Origin: Hoplostethus atlanticus
Lineage: Eukaryota; Chordata; Actinopteri; Trachichthyiformes; Trachichthyidae
Reading direction: 5' to 3'
DNA: 64,000 nucleotides
Assembly (NCBI GenBank): GCA_034670405.1
Contig: JAXDDX010000117.1
Coordinates: 620,001 to 684,000 of the forward strand
The position numbers were made by a program, and so were the translations under genes. How positions within the stretch are numbered: position 1 is the first letter of the stretch; the number at the start of each line of letters is the position of its first letter. The notes under the pieces were generated by a model that worked only from the letters and a program-made list of their open reading frames with translations, ran no database searches and had not been told where the DNA came from. Below are positions 22,134 through 32,990 of this stretch, piece after piece.

Positions 22134-22996
22134 CTGGGAGATGAACTGTGGCCCCGGTCCGACACGATGTCCGAGGGGATTCCGTGGAGGCGAAGGACAA
22201 GGAGGGTAAGCAGCTCAGCCGTCTCATGGGCTGTGGGGAGTTTGGAGAGAGCGACAAAGTGTGCAGCTTTGGAAAAACGGTCTACGATGGTGAGTATGGT
22301 GGAGTTACCGTGGGACGGGGGTAAACCGGTGACGAAGTTGAGTGCGATGTGGGACCATGGGCGACTGGGAACAGGCAGAGGACGAAGCAGACCAGCCAGG
22401 GGCCGATGGGAGGACTTGCCACGAGCACACACAGTGCAGGCAGCGATGAAGGCGCGGGTGTCGGCCTCCATTGATGGCCACCAAAAGTGTCTCCTGAGGA
22501 GTGACAGAGTGCGACCCACCCCTGGATGGCAGGCAATTCGGGATGTGTGACCCCACTGGAGGACCTGCGAGCGGGCAGAGTCAGGTACAAACAGACGGTT
22601 AGGAGGGCCATTACCTGGGTCGGGTTGGGTCTGCTGGGCCTGCCTCACCAGCGTCTTGATCTCCCAGGTAACCGCAGCCACCACGCAGGAGGACGGGAGG
22701 ATGGTGTCTGGGTTGGGTGGAGCCTCCTGGGAGACGTACAGGCGGGAAAGGGCATCAGGTTTAACGTTGCGGGATCCCGGGTGGTAGGTGAGGGTGAAAC
22801 TGAACCGCCCAAAGAATAGGGCCCAACGAGCCTGACACGTGTTGAGGCGCTTGGCCGACTGGATGTAGGCGAGGTTTTTGTGGTCAGTCCAAACCACAAA
22901 AGGATGTTCGGCCCCCTCCAGCCAGTGTCTCCACTCCTCCAGGGCTAGCTTCACTGCCAGCAACTCACGGTTGCCCACGTCGTAATTGCGTTCCAT
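22094..22996 (-). pseudogene. gypsy RNase H and integrase N-terminal part
   Basis: A 300-codon frame. Residues 1-85 are RNase H ([29 protein letters not shown]). An HHCC zinc-binding module follows (H150, H157, C187, C190 in CTVCARGK), then the integrase core. The first catalytic position is asparagine (N220 in [10 protein letters not shown], codon 22337-22339) where the family has aspartate. The second aspartate (VSDRG) is kept, and a frameshift follows directly. Integrase would be inactive even if expressed. Confidence 0.85.
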
Positions 22997-23950
22997 GGGG
23001 GACAGACGACGGGACAGGAAGGCACAAGGGTGGAGCTTCTGGTCTGAGCCGGAGCGTTGGGAGAGGACAGCCGGGGTGAACCAGGATGGGTGCGGAGGTG
23101 AAGCGCTCCTTCAGCTCGGCGAAGGCCTGTCCCGCCTCGGGGGTCCAGGAGAAGGGGACGGCTGGAGAGGTGAGTTTGGTCAGTGGGGCGGCTATGCGGC
23201 TGTAGTCCCGGATGAAGTGGCGGTAGAAATTGGCGAAGCCAAGGAAGCGCTGCAGTTGCTTCAGGGACGTGGGCGTAGGCCACTCAACCACTGCCTGTAT
23301 CTTGCCCAGATCCGCTCTCACCTGCCCGCTCTCGATAATAGCCAAGGAAGCTCACAGAACTGACGTGGAACTCACACTTCTCCACCTTTACGAACAGTTT
23401 GTTCTCCAGCAGGCGTAGCACTTGGCGGACGTGTTGGACGTGGCATGACCAGATATTCGAAGTGCCCCAGAGGTGTGTTAAAGGCCGTCTTCCACTCGTC
23501 CCCCTCTCGAATCCTAACCAGGTGGTAGGCGTTCCGAAGGTCCAGCTTGGAGAACACTGTGGCGTTCTGGAGAGGCTTGAAAGCGGAGTTGATCAGGGGA
23601 AGAGGATATTTGTTCTTGACGGTGATATTGTTTAGCCCCCGGAAGTCGATGCATGGGCGCAGGGAGTGGTCCTTCTTGGAGACGAAGAAAAACCCAGCAC
23701 CAATCGGGGATGAGGAAGGCTGGATGATGCCAGCAGCCAGGGAGTCCTTGATGTAGCCTTCCATGGTCTCCCTTTCCGGACGTGACAGGTTATACAGGCG
23801 GCTGGATGGTAGGGTGGCTCCCGGGAGGAGGTCTATGGCGCAATCATAGGGGCGATGCGGAGGCAGAGAGAGGGCTTGCTGCTTGCTGAAGACCTCCCCC
23901 AGGTCATGGTAGACGGATGGAATGGAGGACAGGTCCGGAGGCTCGGGCAC
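22965..23950 (-). pseudogene. gypsy reverse transcriptase with palm motif deleted
   Basis: The frame 23950-23372 runs from [20 protein letters not shown] through [20 protein letters not shown] and [20 protein letters not shown] to HFEYLVMP. It then jumps directly, near 23440, to a block in another frame reading [20 protein letters not shown]. The family normally has about 40 residues between them, including the catalytic YxDD. The thumb region continues at 23345-22965 ([20 protein letters not shown]). The copy is therefore catalytically dead by deletion. Confidence 0.85.
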
Positions 23951-24470
23951 CGATGGAGCAGCCAGATTGCAGACATGTGGATAGGCAGAATGGGCTCCAG
24001 CTGATTACCTTGCCGGAGACCCAATCGAGGTGGGGGTTGTGCCACTTTAGCCAGGGGTGACCGAGGATGATTGGAGCATGGGGTGATGAGATCAGGTGGA
24101 ACCGGATCTGCTCCCGGTGGTTGCCGGAGAGGATGAGGAGCAGGGGTTTGGTCTGGTGGGTGACCCGGGCCAGAAGTCTGCCATCCAGGGCGTTGGCATC
24201 CAGGGGAGTGGATAATGGTTCAGCGGCGAGGCCGGCCTGGGAAGCGAGACCGGAGTCGATAAAATCTTCGTCGCCGCCAGAGTCCACTAGGACCACCAGG
24301 GGCAGGGTCTCCTGGTCCCAGCACAGGGTGGCTCTAAACTGCATGCGGGGAATTGGGGAAGTGGATGTTTGGCTCACCAGTACCCCCACAGCTATGGTGA
24401 GCCCTGCCTTTTGGCCGGACAGAGCAGGTGGCCAAAAAGTGATCGGGTTCCCTGCAGTAGAGACACACAC
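23904..24470 (-). pseudogene. gypsy protease region
   Basis: Contains the aspartic-protease signature region LVVLVDSGGDEDFID (active-site DSG) and the flap/core end APIILGHPWLKWHNPHLDW. The frame is shifted relative to gag upstream and RT downstream. It overlaps the gag C-terminus in another frame. Confidence 0.75.
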
Positions 24471-25412
24471 CCGACCGCATCCTGCGCAGCCATTCAGCAG
24501 GAGACAGGTGGGCGCTCCCCAGCTGCATGGCCTCTACATCCGGGAGAGTCGTGGAGGGCGGAGCTGGGATGGTGGTGGATGGGGAGGCTCCCAGCCTAGC
24601 GTGGGGAGGAAGAGTGGAGTGAGAGGAGCTTGGTGGCGGAACATGAACCGCCTTTTGCCTGCAGCACCCCCGCAGACGGTTGTCGAGCCTAATCGCCAGA
24701 GAAACAAGAGTTTTAAAATCAGAGGGTTCATCTCGGGTGGCTATTTCATCCTGCAATTGTTCGTTAAGACCGTTAAAAAGGTACCCCGTAACACTGAGTC
24801 GTCCCACTTAGCGTCAGCTGCCAATGTTTTGAATTCCACTGAGTAATCGGCTACGCTCCGGGCTCCCTGGCGGAGATTAGCCAGGCGCTTGGAAGCGTCT
24901 CCCCAGTGGTCGGGGTGATCGAAAATGTCTTAACTCAGAGATAAAATCATCGAAGGAGAACCCAACAATCAGCTGATGAGAGTTGACCGCTTCGGCCCAG
25001 GCCAGCGCCCTCCCTCTCAATAGGCCGATAACATAGCGTACCTTAGACTGATCGGTGGGGAAGGTCTGCGGCTGCTGGTGGAAAACCAAGGAGCACTGGA
25101 GGATAAACCCTTGGCATTTATCCGCATCCCCGGACAAATGTTCCAGATCCGGGGCATAGGAGTCCCTGGTCGGAAGAGGCGCTGGAGGTGGAACGGGATG
25201 GGCTGGTTGAGCTGAGCTGCAGAGACTGGCGAGGTAAGGTGAGCGGTTAGCATGGCTACTTGCTTGGTTAGCTGGGCGATCTGGGTGATCATGGCCTGGT
25301 TGTTGTCGACGAGGTTCCAAAGTGCCTGTTCGTGCTGCCCCAGAAACTTGCCCTGGCTGGCGATTGCTTTCCGGAGCAAGGCGGACTCCGAGTCCGAGTT
25401 CGCTGGGTCCAT
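24334..25412 (-). pseudogene. gypsy gag, frameshifted
   Basis: Starts MDPANSDSESALLRKAIASQ at 25412. It continues after a frameshift with a capsid-like part (YAPDLEHLSGDADKCQGFIL, VRYVIGLLRGRALAWAEAV). After another break it ends with frame 24807-24334, which has a CCHC knuckle (CLYCREPDHFLATC). The order fits fish gypsy gag. At least two frame breaks. Confidence 0.75.
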
Positions 25413-25428
25413 GTTGGCCAGATCGTTC

Positions 25429-26056
25429 TGTCACAGTGTCACTGGTCAGACCCAAATGCAAACTCAGACTCAGAGTATGGAAAACAATGAATGTTTATTG
25501 AGGGAAATCTGGGGGGAAGACTGGAGCGGAGACAGGAAGGAGCAGGAGGTGGAAGCAGGGAGAAGCCGGAGGGACTGGTGGTGGACGCAGCTGGCAAGGC
25601 AGGCAGGTGGTGAACAGGCAGGTAGACAGGCAAGGTGTGGAGCAGGCAGGCAGGCAGGCTGGCTGGCAGACGGGGAGATGAACAGATTGGCTGGGTAGCG
25701 AGCAGTGATTCTGGAGCACAGGGAGAACAGAATTAACAAGGCGTCGAGAAACGAGAAACAAGAAACAAACTAGAATGCACAATTCTAGGAGCCGAGGACG
25801 TGAGCTAACCACAGTGGCTGAATCAACGATCTGGCGAAGAGTGGGTGGAAAGCCAGGGTTCTTATACTGGAGCTGATGACGATGAATCGCAGGTGTGTGA
25901 GGCAGAGCAGGTGGGAGAGAGGTGGATGATGAAGCCGGGGAGGTGCCGGAGTCTGGAGCCACGCCCACCAACACACAGGACAGACATAGACGCACTAGAA
26001 ACACAAGGGGGAGGAAGAACACAGGGAAAACTGGTGGCACGGCTGAGACCGTGACA
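25429..26056 (-). repeat. Gypsy 5' LTR
   Basis: On the minus strand it begins tgtcacggtctcagccgtgc at 26056 and ends gtgacactgtgaca at 25429 (628 bp), with an aataaa signal near the end (25496-25501). Gag begins 17 bp downstream. The pyrimidine-rich interior yields many spurious frames. Confidence 0.8.
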
Positions 26057-27365
26057 CAAACGCAGATCACTAAATCAATTCAACAGGCGTTTGTAGTCAT
26101 GTCTCTTTACTTCCAGCAACCTTGCCCAGGTTAGTAGCATTGCACCACAATTGATAATCTCTTCACCACTACATAAAAGGCTGCTTAGAAACCTGAATGG
26201 CAGTTTCTGACAACATGTAGCAGGCCGATGAGGTTGGCAATGAAGGACGGGGTCATCGACGGGGTCGCGGTCATGGCCGTGGCCAGAAGGCATGCAGTTG
26301 TGTCAAACAAAAATTAGAACCACTGCGATCGACCATGTTGTAAACAAAGGTCTAAGAAGAAGATTTTACCAACACTGCCTTGCAAATGAAGATATCAGAT
26401 GCAACGTAGATGAAATTCTGTGGCCAAATGCAGCAGAGAGGCAAAATGCTGCTTAAGCACTGAAATGCATTTATTTTTATTTTTTTTACTGTAAAGTCTT
26501 TTCTTACTGTAACTGTTGTTTTTGTTTTTACTGTAAAATACAGTTGAGATTACTGCATTACTGTATGATTTCTTTCATATACAGTAATCTACTGTAATCT
26601 AATATTTTGTTTGTCTTCCATAAAAACACAAGCTATACATATATATATACTGCAGTCTATCACAAAGGATCACAGGGGATGCTTGCTGTACTTCATTTGA
26701 AGTCCTTATGAGGATATGACCCTTGCATAGTCTTTTTTGATGACAATTATTTAGTGTTTGACAGCATTATTTGATAATGGCCATTGTATTTGAAAATGCA
26801 CCAATAATTAAACTTCAACGATGAACATATCCAATGTTCTGGTGCTATGATAAACTTTTGCATATAATATTCTCTCATTTGACACCGGTATTTTTATTTT
26901 GCATGCTATATTAGATTTTGAACCCAAAATGAGCAGTATAGCATTCTGTGTTAAGAGTTTTGCACATTGAAAATCTGTTGTGCAAATTGAGTCAAAGCAA
27001 TCGAAAAAAACTGTAAATAGATCACACCAGTGTGAAACTGATGCTCAGTAAGAGCTATTCGTATAATAGTGTTCAGTGTTTTGATGCAAAAATACAGTTT
27101 TGATAAGAGAGAACATGATTTTGAATGCAGAGATTTGTGGAATTTTGACAGAACAGTTAACTCGGTTTGTGTGTAGAGTTTTGAGAAATTGAGCTATATT
27201 TTCAGGAAATTAGTTTAAACAATTGAGAAAAACTGCTCATATTGCATTTGTTCACATTGAAACTCTGTTGAGCAAAATTAGTCAAAGCAATCGTAAAAAA
27301 CTGTAAGAGTTTTGCACATTGAAACTCTGTTGTGCAAAATGAGTCAAAGCAATCGTAAAAAACTG

Positions 27366-27639
27366 TAATACTAGATATATTCTAAATTAATATGGTCCTC
27401 TATGTCACTACTGGTAGTGCTTTAACTTTTTGTTGAATTTTTTTTAAATGTATTTATTTATGTAATCTTGTTTAAGAAATATCATTTGACTAAAAATCTG
27501 TAGTTTTTGATAAATGATGAAACAAAAGAGTTGTTGGTAGTGGACTTATACTTTTGGACGCCACTGTATAGAACACATGTTAAGTAATAGCCTCTCTGAC
27601 TGTCTGACTAACATTAAGTTAGTTAGGTTAAGAGCTAAT
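27366..27639. other. Short spacer
   Basis: AT-rich, no feature recognised. The words ttggtagtggacttatactt and ggacgccactgtat near 27532-27570 look like the end of another DNA transposon. Confidence 0.3.
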
Positions 27640-28180
27640 TGTCACGGCTCCAGCCCCGACCCCAGGTTTTCCCTGTGTTCCTACCTCCCTTGTGTCTCCT
27701 TCTCCCCTGTCTGTCTCTCGTTGTCTCTCTGTGTGTGGCGTGGGTGTGGCTCCCTCTCCTGGCCCTGCCTTTCCTCCACACCTGCCGCCTATCACCTCAT
27801 CAGCCCAGCAGTACTTATACCCCGGCTCTCCACCTACTCATCGCCAGATTGTTCCGCCAACTACCATGGTAGTCACTCTCTCTAGGCTGCTCTAGACCTA
27901 TAGTCAGAGTTATAGTCCCTTGTGTGCCTCCGGGCTGTTCTAACTGTCTCTCTTGTCTCCCAAGATCCCCTGAACGCCTCATTCCTCGTGTCTCCTCGCC
28001 GCAACCCACCAGCCTGCCTGTTTCCCTCGCTCCTGCCTCACCTGCTTGCCCCAGCTCCATCCAGCCCAGCCTCTGCACCCCCCACCATCCCTTCACCTGC
28101 TTCACCATTAAAAAACGCTTATTTCTACTCCATCGTCTTGGTCTGCATTCTGGGTCCTACACAAACTGCTACTCCTGACA
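27640..28180 (+). mobile_element. Solo gypsy LTR
   Basis: A 541-bp LTR starting tgtcacggctccagcc and ending tactcctgaca, flanked by a perfect 5-bp duplication ctaat (27635-27639 and 28181-28185). It contains acttatacccc (TATA-like, about 27813) and attaaa near the 3' end (about 28108). No internal sequence. The three overlapping plus-strand frames are LTR, not genes. Confidence 0.85.
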
Positions 28181-28185
28181 CTAAT

Positions 28186-29470
28186 GTCATCAACAAGCAC
28201 AGAAAACACATCTAATCTGAAACATGACTTTATAATCGCTTCAACCGAGCAAGACAAGTAAAGACGCTCGCTTTGCCCATGCCCTGAGATGACATCAAAC
28301 AAAATTATAAGCCTTTATATGGGTCTGGGTGATTTTTTTATTTTTTATTTAATCGGCCTTCATGATAACTTTTTTTTACTATTTTTCAATGGCTTTCTAT
28401 GGGGAAATTGCTTTTTGGGCCGCATGAGTATTTTAGTTTGCAATACCACCGTCAAATTGACCTCAAGGCTTAGATCCAACACATGGGAGCTGCCCTCGAG
28501 GCGGAGATGAGAATCCAGGAAGAGGAAGTCTGTAGTTTCCATTCGTTTGAAATCCCTGCCAATGACGGGTGATTTTTGGAGCTTCAAACAGCTTATCTCC
28601 GAGACACAGAGCGAGTAGACAGAAATGGTGCCATCTAATAGCATGTATTAGTGAGGACGATGGAGATAAGGTTGAAAATGGCAGACTGTCCTTTTAAGAC
28701 TCAATACTACAGTAAATTACTTGTTTATATGGAGATATAATGCAATGTTTCCCACTGTTCCTTCTCGGTGGTGAAGTGTGTCACTCCCGATGTTCCAAGG
28801 ACATGAGTGTTTTATATAACTTAAATCTGTTGTCCCAAAACACCCACACGTTGTTACTGTTATAGTGAGAAAGCTAAAAGCCAAGCTCTCCCTCCCACTC
28901 ACCTCCTACTGCCTTTGTCTTCCTCCACATTATATCTTCCTTCAAACATTATTTTGAAGGCATTTTTGCCTTGTTGGATAGATCAACATTTCAGGTTTTA
29001 GGCATTGATGTGACGCACCTACCTAGAGCAGCTTACAGTGTAATAGCAAAATGAATTCATGTATTATTAACATTGTCAGCAGTCATATAGTAAGGAGTGG
29101 AAGTGAAAGAATGACAGTGCCATGACAGAAGAATAAGTGGAAAAAAACATTCTTGTGTCACAAGATTTAATCATTTATCACCACCACCTAATATTAAAGA
29201 GTACAGTGGAGACTGACAAGACATATGGATGGGGATGGCAGGCAGCAAACTCCATTAAAAAAAAAACAACATAAAGAATACATCATGGTATATGTCTTGT
29301 CATTTTCTCCTGCATGTTCTCAGCCAAAGCACACTCTTAATGCTCACTGTTCCTCATCTCACCCACACAGCGCTTATAACCACAAACTCTGAGGTAATGT
29401 TTTGCTTCACTTCCTCCTGGCTAAAGAGGTTTCTTCTCTCAGTTGTTAACTCCTGAGAGGTATCACAGTT
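28186..29470. other. Non-coding stretch with a DNA-transposon end
   Basis: No gene. Around 28400-28700, catgggagctgccctcgagg and ggcagactgtccttttaaga resemble the right end of a TTAA-type MITE. No left partner located. Confidence 0.3.
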
Positions 29471-29474
29471 ACAC

Positions 29475-29619
29475 ACACTCACACACACACACACACAAGC
29501 ACTTTTAACATTTGAATAATGAGCAGAGAGTTAGAGTGCAAATAATGATATATATAATAATATATAATGAAATAATAATGCAGAGGGATTGGGGAGGGTG
29601 TGAGGGCCCGACTCACCAC

Positions 29620-29680
<61 letters not shown>
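29475..29680. repeat. (CA)n microsatellites
   Basis: A short ca run at about 29475-29497 and a longer pure run at about 29621-29680. They explain the cysteine/valine and threonine/histidine-repeat frames on both strands. Confidence 0.9.
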
Positions 29681-29683
<3 letters not shown>

Positions 29684-30285
29684 TCTACCTTTTTAGATAC
29701 GTTCATATTTCGTTCCATTTGGGGCTGAATCTTATACAGTAAGATGGCCTAACTTCAGAAGCCTTAGAGTGTGCACAACAGATGGATTTGGGGTTATAAA
29801 GCATGGCACTACCACGGTTCCAGGAGTGTTTTATCATTAATTTTAGTACAGAGATTTCATAAAAACAAAAGGTAAAAATGTATGCAGTTTGTAACTTCTG
29901 TAAAAAACACATGGTTCAATAAAAGGCCTATGGTTCCTTTAATAAGCATATTATTAAAACGTACAACTTATTGTCGTAAGTTAATGTTATGAATGCGTTA
30001 TTTATTTACCTGAACTTTGTAACTGTGACATGTTCATGTGTAACCTCATTGTGTGCTGTAAACATGACACTGACATAATGTTAGCCAAACATGGAAAAGC
30101 CTCCATTACCCATGGGCTAACGTAGCTGGCTAGCTACTTGGCCTTCATTTCTGCCTTATGTCAGCTACATGCAATGGGGTCAATTCAATCATAGCAACCT
30201 CAGTTCAATCAGAAGAGACTAATTTTGCAAGTTTTAAATCATTCAAAATGAAGTTTCAAATGTAATTCATCAGCATCATGAACTA
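29681..30285. other. Non-coding spacer
   Basis: No recognised coding sequence or repeat structure. Confidence 0.3.
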
Positions 30286-30289
30286 GCAG

Positions 30290-30500
30290 ATGGAGGGCTA
30301 GTTGAACATTACACACAAACTTAAATTAGTTGAGTGATGGAGGGTCAGCACTGTCATCTAGCTGAAGGAGAGATAGTTGAACATTACGCATTAACTTAAA
30401 TTAGCTGAATGATGGTGGGTCAGCATTGTCAAGTAGCTGAAGGATGGCTAGTTGAACATTACACACAAACTTAAATTAGCTGACTGATGGGTTCAACTGA
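30290..30500. repeat. 75-bp tandem repeat, 3 copies
   Basis: The motif tagttgaacattac recurs at 30299, 30374 and 30449, an exact 75-bp period, followed each time by acttaaattag and gctgaaggag-type words. It lies just beyond the 3' end of the DIRS-type recombinase gene. A short ggatat hexamer run follows at about 30505-30540. Confidence 0.8.
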
Positions 30501-30619
30501 CTAATGGATATGGATATGGATATTGATATGGATATGGACCAATATGCATTTATATAATCATCTCCTTTTACAGAAATGTACCACCACCACCAGAGATATG
30601 TATGATTGAACCAAGATGA

Positions 30620-31061
30620 TCATGACAGGAGAGCTCTTTGAATGGCAAGGATCGAAGAAGGGTCAGGTCTAATATATGAGTACGCAGAGGATGACCAATG
30701 GACTAAAGTTTGCAGAGAGGCAGAGGATATGCCTTGCATGGCAGCTGTAGTAGCTGCGCCAATCCTAAAAGAATGACCTGAGTAGCTACAAGGAGAAAGG
30801 TGGCATTTCTGAAGAACCAGATTTAGATGAGTGTGGGGAGAGGGGAGAGAGGCCTAATTTTAAGATACTTCACCATGGATTTGTAAGGGCAAAAGGAGGA
30901 TGAGATACAATTATGATAGAGCATGGGCCTCCAGCTTTGGAATTGAAAGATAGACTGTAATAATCGGGGTGAAATACCAAATCAGCACTTGAAATGTTAA
31001 AATGCTTGGCGGTTGAAGTAATCTCTCCAATCCTAAGGAAGCCATAAAATTGTCCTTCCAA
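30620..31061 (-). pseudogene. DIRS tyrosine recombinase, C-terminal part
   Basis: One clean frame (about 30787-30620) encodes YSGHSFRIGAATTAAMQGIS, then LQTLVHWSSSAYSYIRPDPS, ending in TGA at 30620-30622. The HSFR block and the terminal tyrosine in AYSYIRP match the HxxR...Y catalytic set of DIRS recombinases. The usual LGRW is here LVHW. The N-terminal part (31061 onwards) is frameshifted. Confidence 0.75.
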
Positions 31062-31319
31062 TTATATATTGGAAACGACAATTGGTGTAAGAGGCACACC
31101 AACAGTGACACAGAAAGAAGCAAACATTTTCCAGACCATATTGCAAACCTTTGGGGTGGATGCTGCCATGCCCGCTCTCATAAATCTTTTAGAAGTTTCC
31201 AGATAATGAAACAAATTAGAGTTTCCAATTGGTCGAGAATCAGGGCTGAAATTGTTGGAATTGGAATGTGTTGTTAGTTGGCATTGGGGCAGTAGCTCCG
31301 GAATGCCTGAAAATTAAAT

Positions 31320-31640
31320 TGAGACGAAGAAGATGAGCGGCCTTGTTTATAATGGAAACTACAGCTTCATTATCACAGTTAACAGCAATGCATTCGGTGC
31401 ACCACAAACGTCCCCAGATATATGACAGGCTACTATGGGGTGGATTTCAAACAAACCCAAGGAGTGGTCAAGACCAGTGAACAGAGTAAGCCACTTTCCC
31501 ACAAAACACTGGTCACGCTGGTCTTGATAGAACCCCCCACAACTGACGGATGGAGCAGTGTCCGTGAAATATTTCATGTCATCGGCTGAATGGACAATTC
31601 CAATCACAGAAAAACAAAATGTCATTCCAGTTATCTAAAA
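31320..31640 (-). pseudogene. DIRS RNase H domain fragment
   Basis: The frame 31625-31359 includes MKYFTDTAPSVSCGGFYQ and LGLFEIHPIVACHISGDV, matching the DIRS-type RNase H (FTDAAPSVG-type start, ELYPIV-type block). Continuation after a frameshift gives VSIINKAAHLLRLNLIFRHS. Truncated by decay. Confidence 0.65.
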
Positions 31641-31684
31641 AAATAAGACCAAAATCTCAAATCAGACCTACATCCTTCATATAA

Positions 31685-32243
31685 TGTCACGGTCTCTGCC
31701 GTGCCTCCTGTGTGTCTCTACCTGTCTGTCTGTCTGTCTGTCTGTGTGTGTATGTAGTGGCTTTCCGACCCCGGCTCCTCCTCAGCTCGTCACCGTTCTC
31801 CCGTCCACCTGTTTCCACTCCGCACACCTGATCTCCATCTACTCATCAAGCGTCCAGTATATCTTCCCCGGTTTTCCAGTCATTCATCGCCAGATCGTTG
31901 ATTCAGCCAGTGTGGTTAGCGCACATTCCCGGCCTACTTCTGCTATTACAAACAAAATATTTCCTAGCCTTGTGAATTCCGTCTTCACTAACTGTGTCTC
32001 TCCTCATCCCAGGATCTCCACCAGTACCCAGCCATACCGCCTTTCTCCCTGCCTGTCTACCTGCTCTTCATCTGCCTGCCACGCTCGCCACCAGTCCCTC
32101 CGGCTCACCCTGCTTCCACCTCCAGCTCTGTCCACTATCTCCGCTCCTGTCTACCCCCCGGTCTCCCCTTCACAATAAACCATTGTTCATTCAACTCCGT
32201 GTTTCGGTTCTGCTTTTGGGTCTAACCTTGTGGTATCACAACA
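31685..32243 (+). mobile_element. Solo gypsy LTR inside the DIRS element
   Basis: A 559-bp LTR beginning tgtcacggtctctgcc and ending tatcacaaca, flanked by a perfect 5-bp duplication tataa (31680-31684 and 32244-32248). It resembles the 25429-26056 LTR (shared tcgccagatcgttgattcag) but reads on the plus strand. An aataaa lies at 32174. The 164-codon frame over it is not a gene. Confidence 0.85.
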
Positions 32244-32519
32244 TATAAACCAACACCATCACAAAGGCTTGGTACTGAGGATGCCAATTCAAGGAGCCTT
32301 GGAATGAATGAGTGTCCTTGAGGAATTACACGCATATAACAATTTAGGTGGCAACGCAAGGAAAGCAGCTTGCGTTTGGATATTTGCTCAGCGGTCAAAA
32401 ATGATTGGGCAATCTGGTGAATATGTGATCATTTTCTTCAGGGAGGCTTTCATTTCAGTGCCGTTGGGTGTAATACAAAGAAACCCAAGACACGTAAAGT
32501 TACAAAAGCGAACGTTTAA

Positions 32520-32981
32520 CTAACAGCGAAGTAATGTTTTGAATCCCATTTAATGCCAAACATGGGCCATGGCTATGGATGAATGGGAAGGATTTTAAAA
32601 GCATCTGTTAGCTGTCAGCTTTTGAAAACCATGCTCCCTGGCCTGCTAATTTACAGCCTGATGGCGTTGTCGACTATTGCGTTGCACAACCAACGGTTCT
32701 AGAGGAATCATGCCAGAGTACTTTCTGGTTGCAATATCAATGGGACTAGTACGTAAAACAGAAGAGGGAAATGGGCCGATTAAGTATCCTTTATTTAATT
32801 CTTTCTCCAACAGCTGATAGACTATCTGCCAGTCTTGCAAAGAGGAATTCAGGTTTTTTAAGATGTGCGTTTCTGAGATGGAAGTGCCAACCCGAAAGCC
32901 TTCAGAGAGACAAGTGAGTAGGTGATCTACAAAAGTGGGGTCAGGGTGCAAAGGGAACTTACGTGCAAAGTGCAAATGCAT
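32520..32981 (-). pseudogene. DIRS reverse transcriptase N-terminal part
   Basis: The frame from 32981 reads FPLHPDPTFVDHLLTCLSEG, then NLNSSLQDWQIVYQLLEKEL and NKGYLIGPFPSSVLRTSPID. A second segment gives DAFKILPIHP, a stop, then PWPMFGIKWDSKHYFAV. The LxDD region expected next is missing, and the following block (EMKASLKK) is from beyond it. Confidence 0.7.
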
Positions 32982-32990
32982 GTACGCAGA

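Larger units (their letters stand above)
21505..26056 (-). mobile_element. Ty3/gypsy retrotransposon, 3' end deleted
   Basis: Reading leftwards on the minus strand: LTR (26056-25429), gag, protease, reverse transcriptase, RNase H and integrase, ending in a decayed post-integrase region (KIHPTFHV near 21575). Gene order PR-RT-RH-IN is the ordinary Ty3/gypsy order. No second LTR is present and the element breaks off near 21505, so it cannot excise or be copied. Several frameshifts, a deletion of the polymerase active site and an integrase active-site substitution show it is dead. Confidence 0.85.
21102..27365. mobile_element. Tc1/IS630-type DNA transposon split by a Ty3/gypsy element
   Basis: The left end starts cagttttttacgattgcttt, and the right end at 27365 is its reverse complement. 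The first 35 bases are identical in the two ends, and TA flanks both (21100-21101 and 27366-27367), as in the IS630-Tc1-mariner superfamily. The left arm is 21102-21500 and the right arm 26057-27365. The right arm holds remnants of the transposase: a glycine/arginine-rich start (about 26235-26290) and, in one frame from about 26384, the C-terminus ending DEILWPNAAERQ. The catalytic core is missing between them. Terminal-motif copies also occur at 27016 and 27306. Confidence 0.75.
30600..32990 (-). mobile_element. DIRS-type tyrosine-recombinase retrotransposon, decayed
   Basis: Minus-strand order is reverse transcriptase (32981-32520), RNase H (31625-31380) and tyrosine recombinase (about 31060-30620), the DIRS-type architecture. 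A complete solo gypsy LTR (31685-32243) is inserted between RT and RNase H. The RT lacks its catalytic aspartates through a deletion, and stops are present. Terminal repeats were not located, so boundaries are approximate. Confidence 0.7.

Noticed and set aside
21447..25698. Several long plus-strand frames (up to 259 codons) opposite the gypsy element
   Set aside because: They are antisense shadows of gag-pol, which has clear motifs on the minus strand.
31684..32248. 164-codon serine/proline/cysteine-rich frame
   Set aside because: It coincides with a solo LTR bounded by tataa duplications; composition explains the frame.
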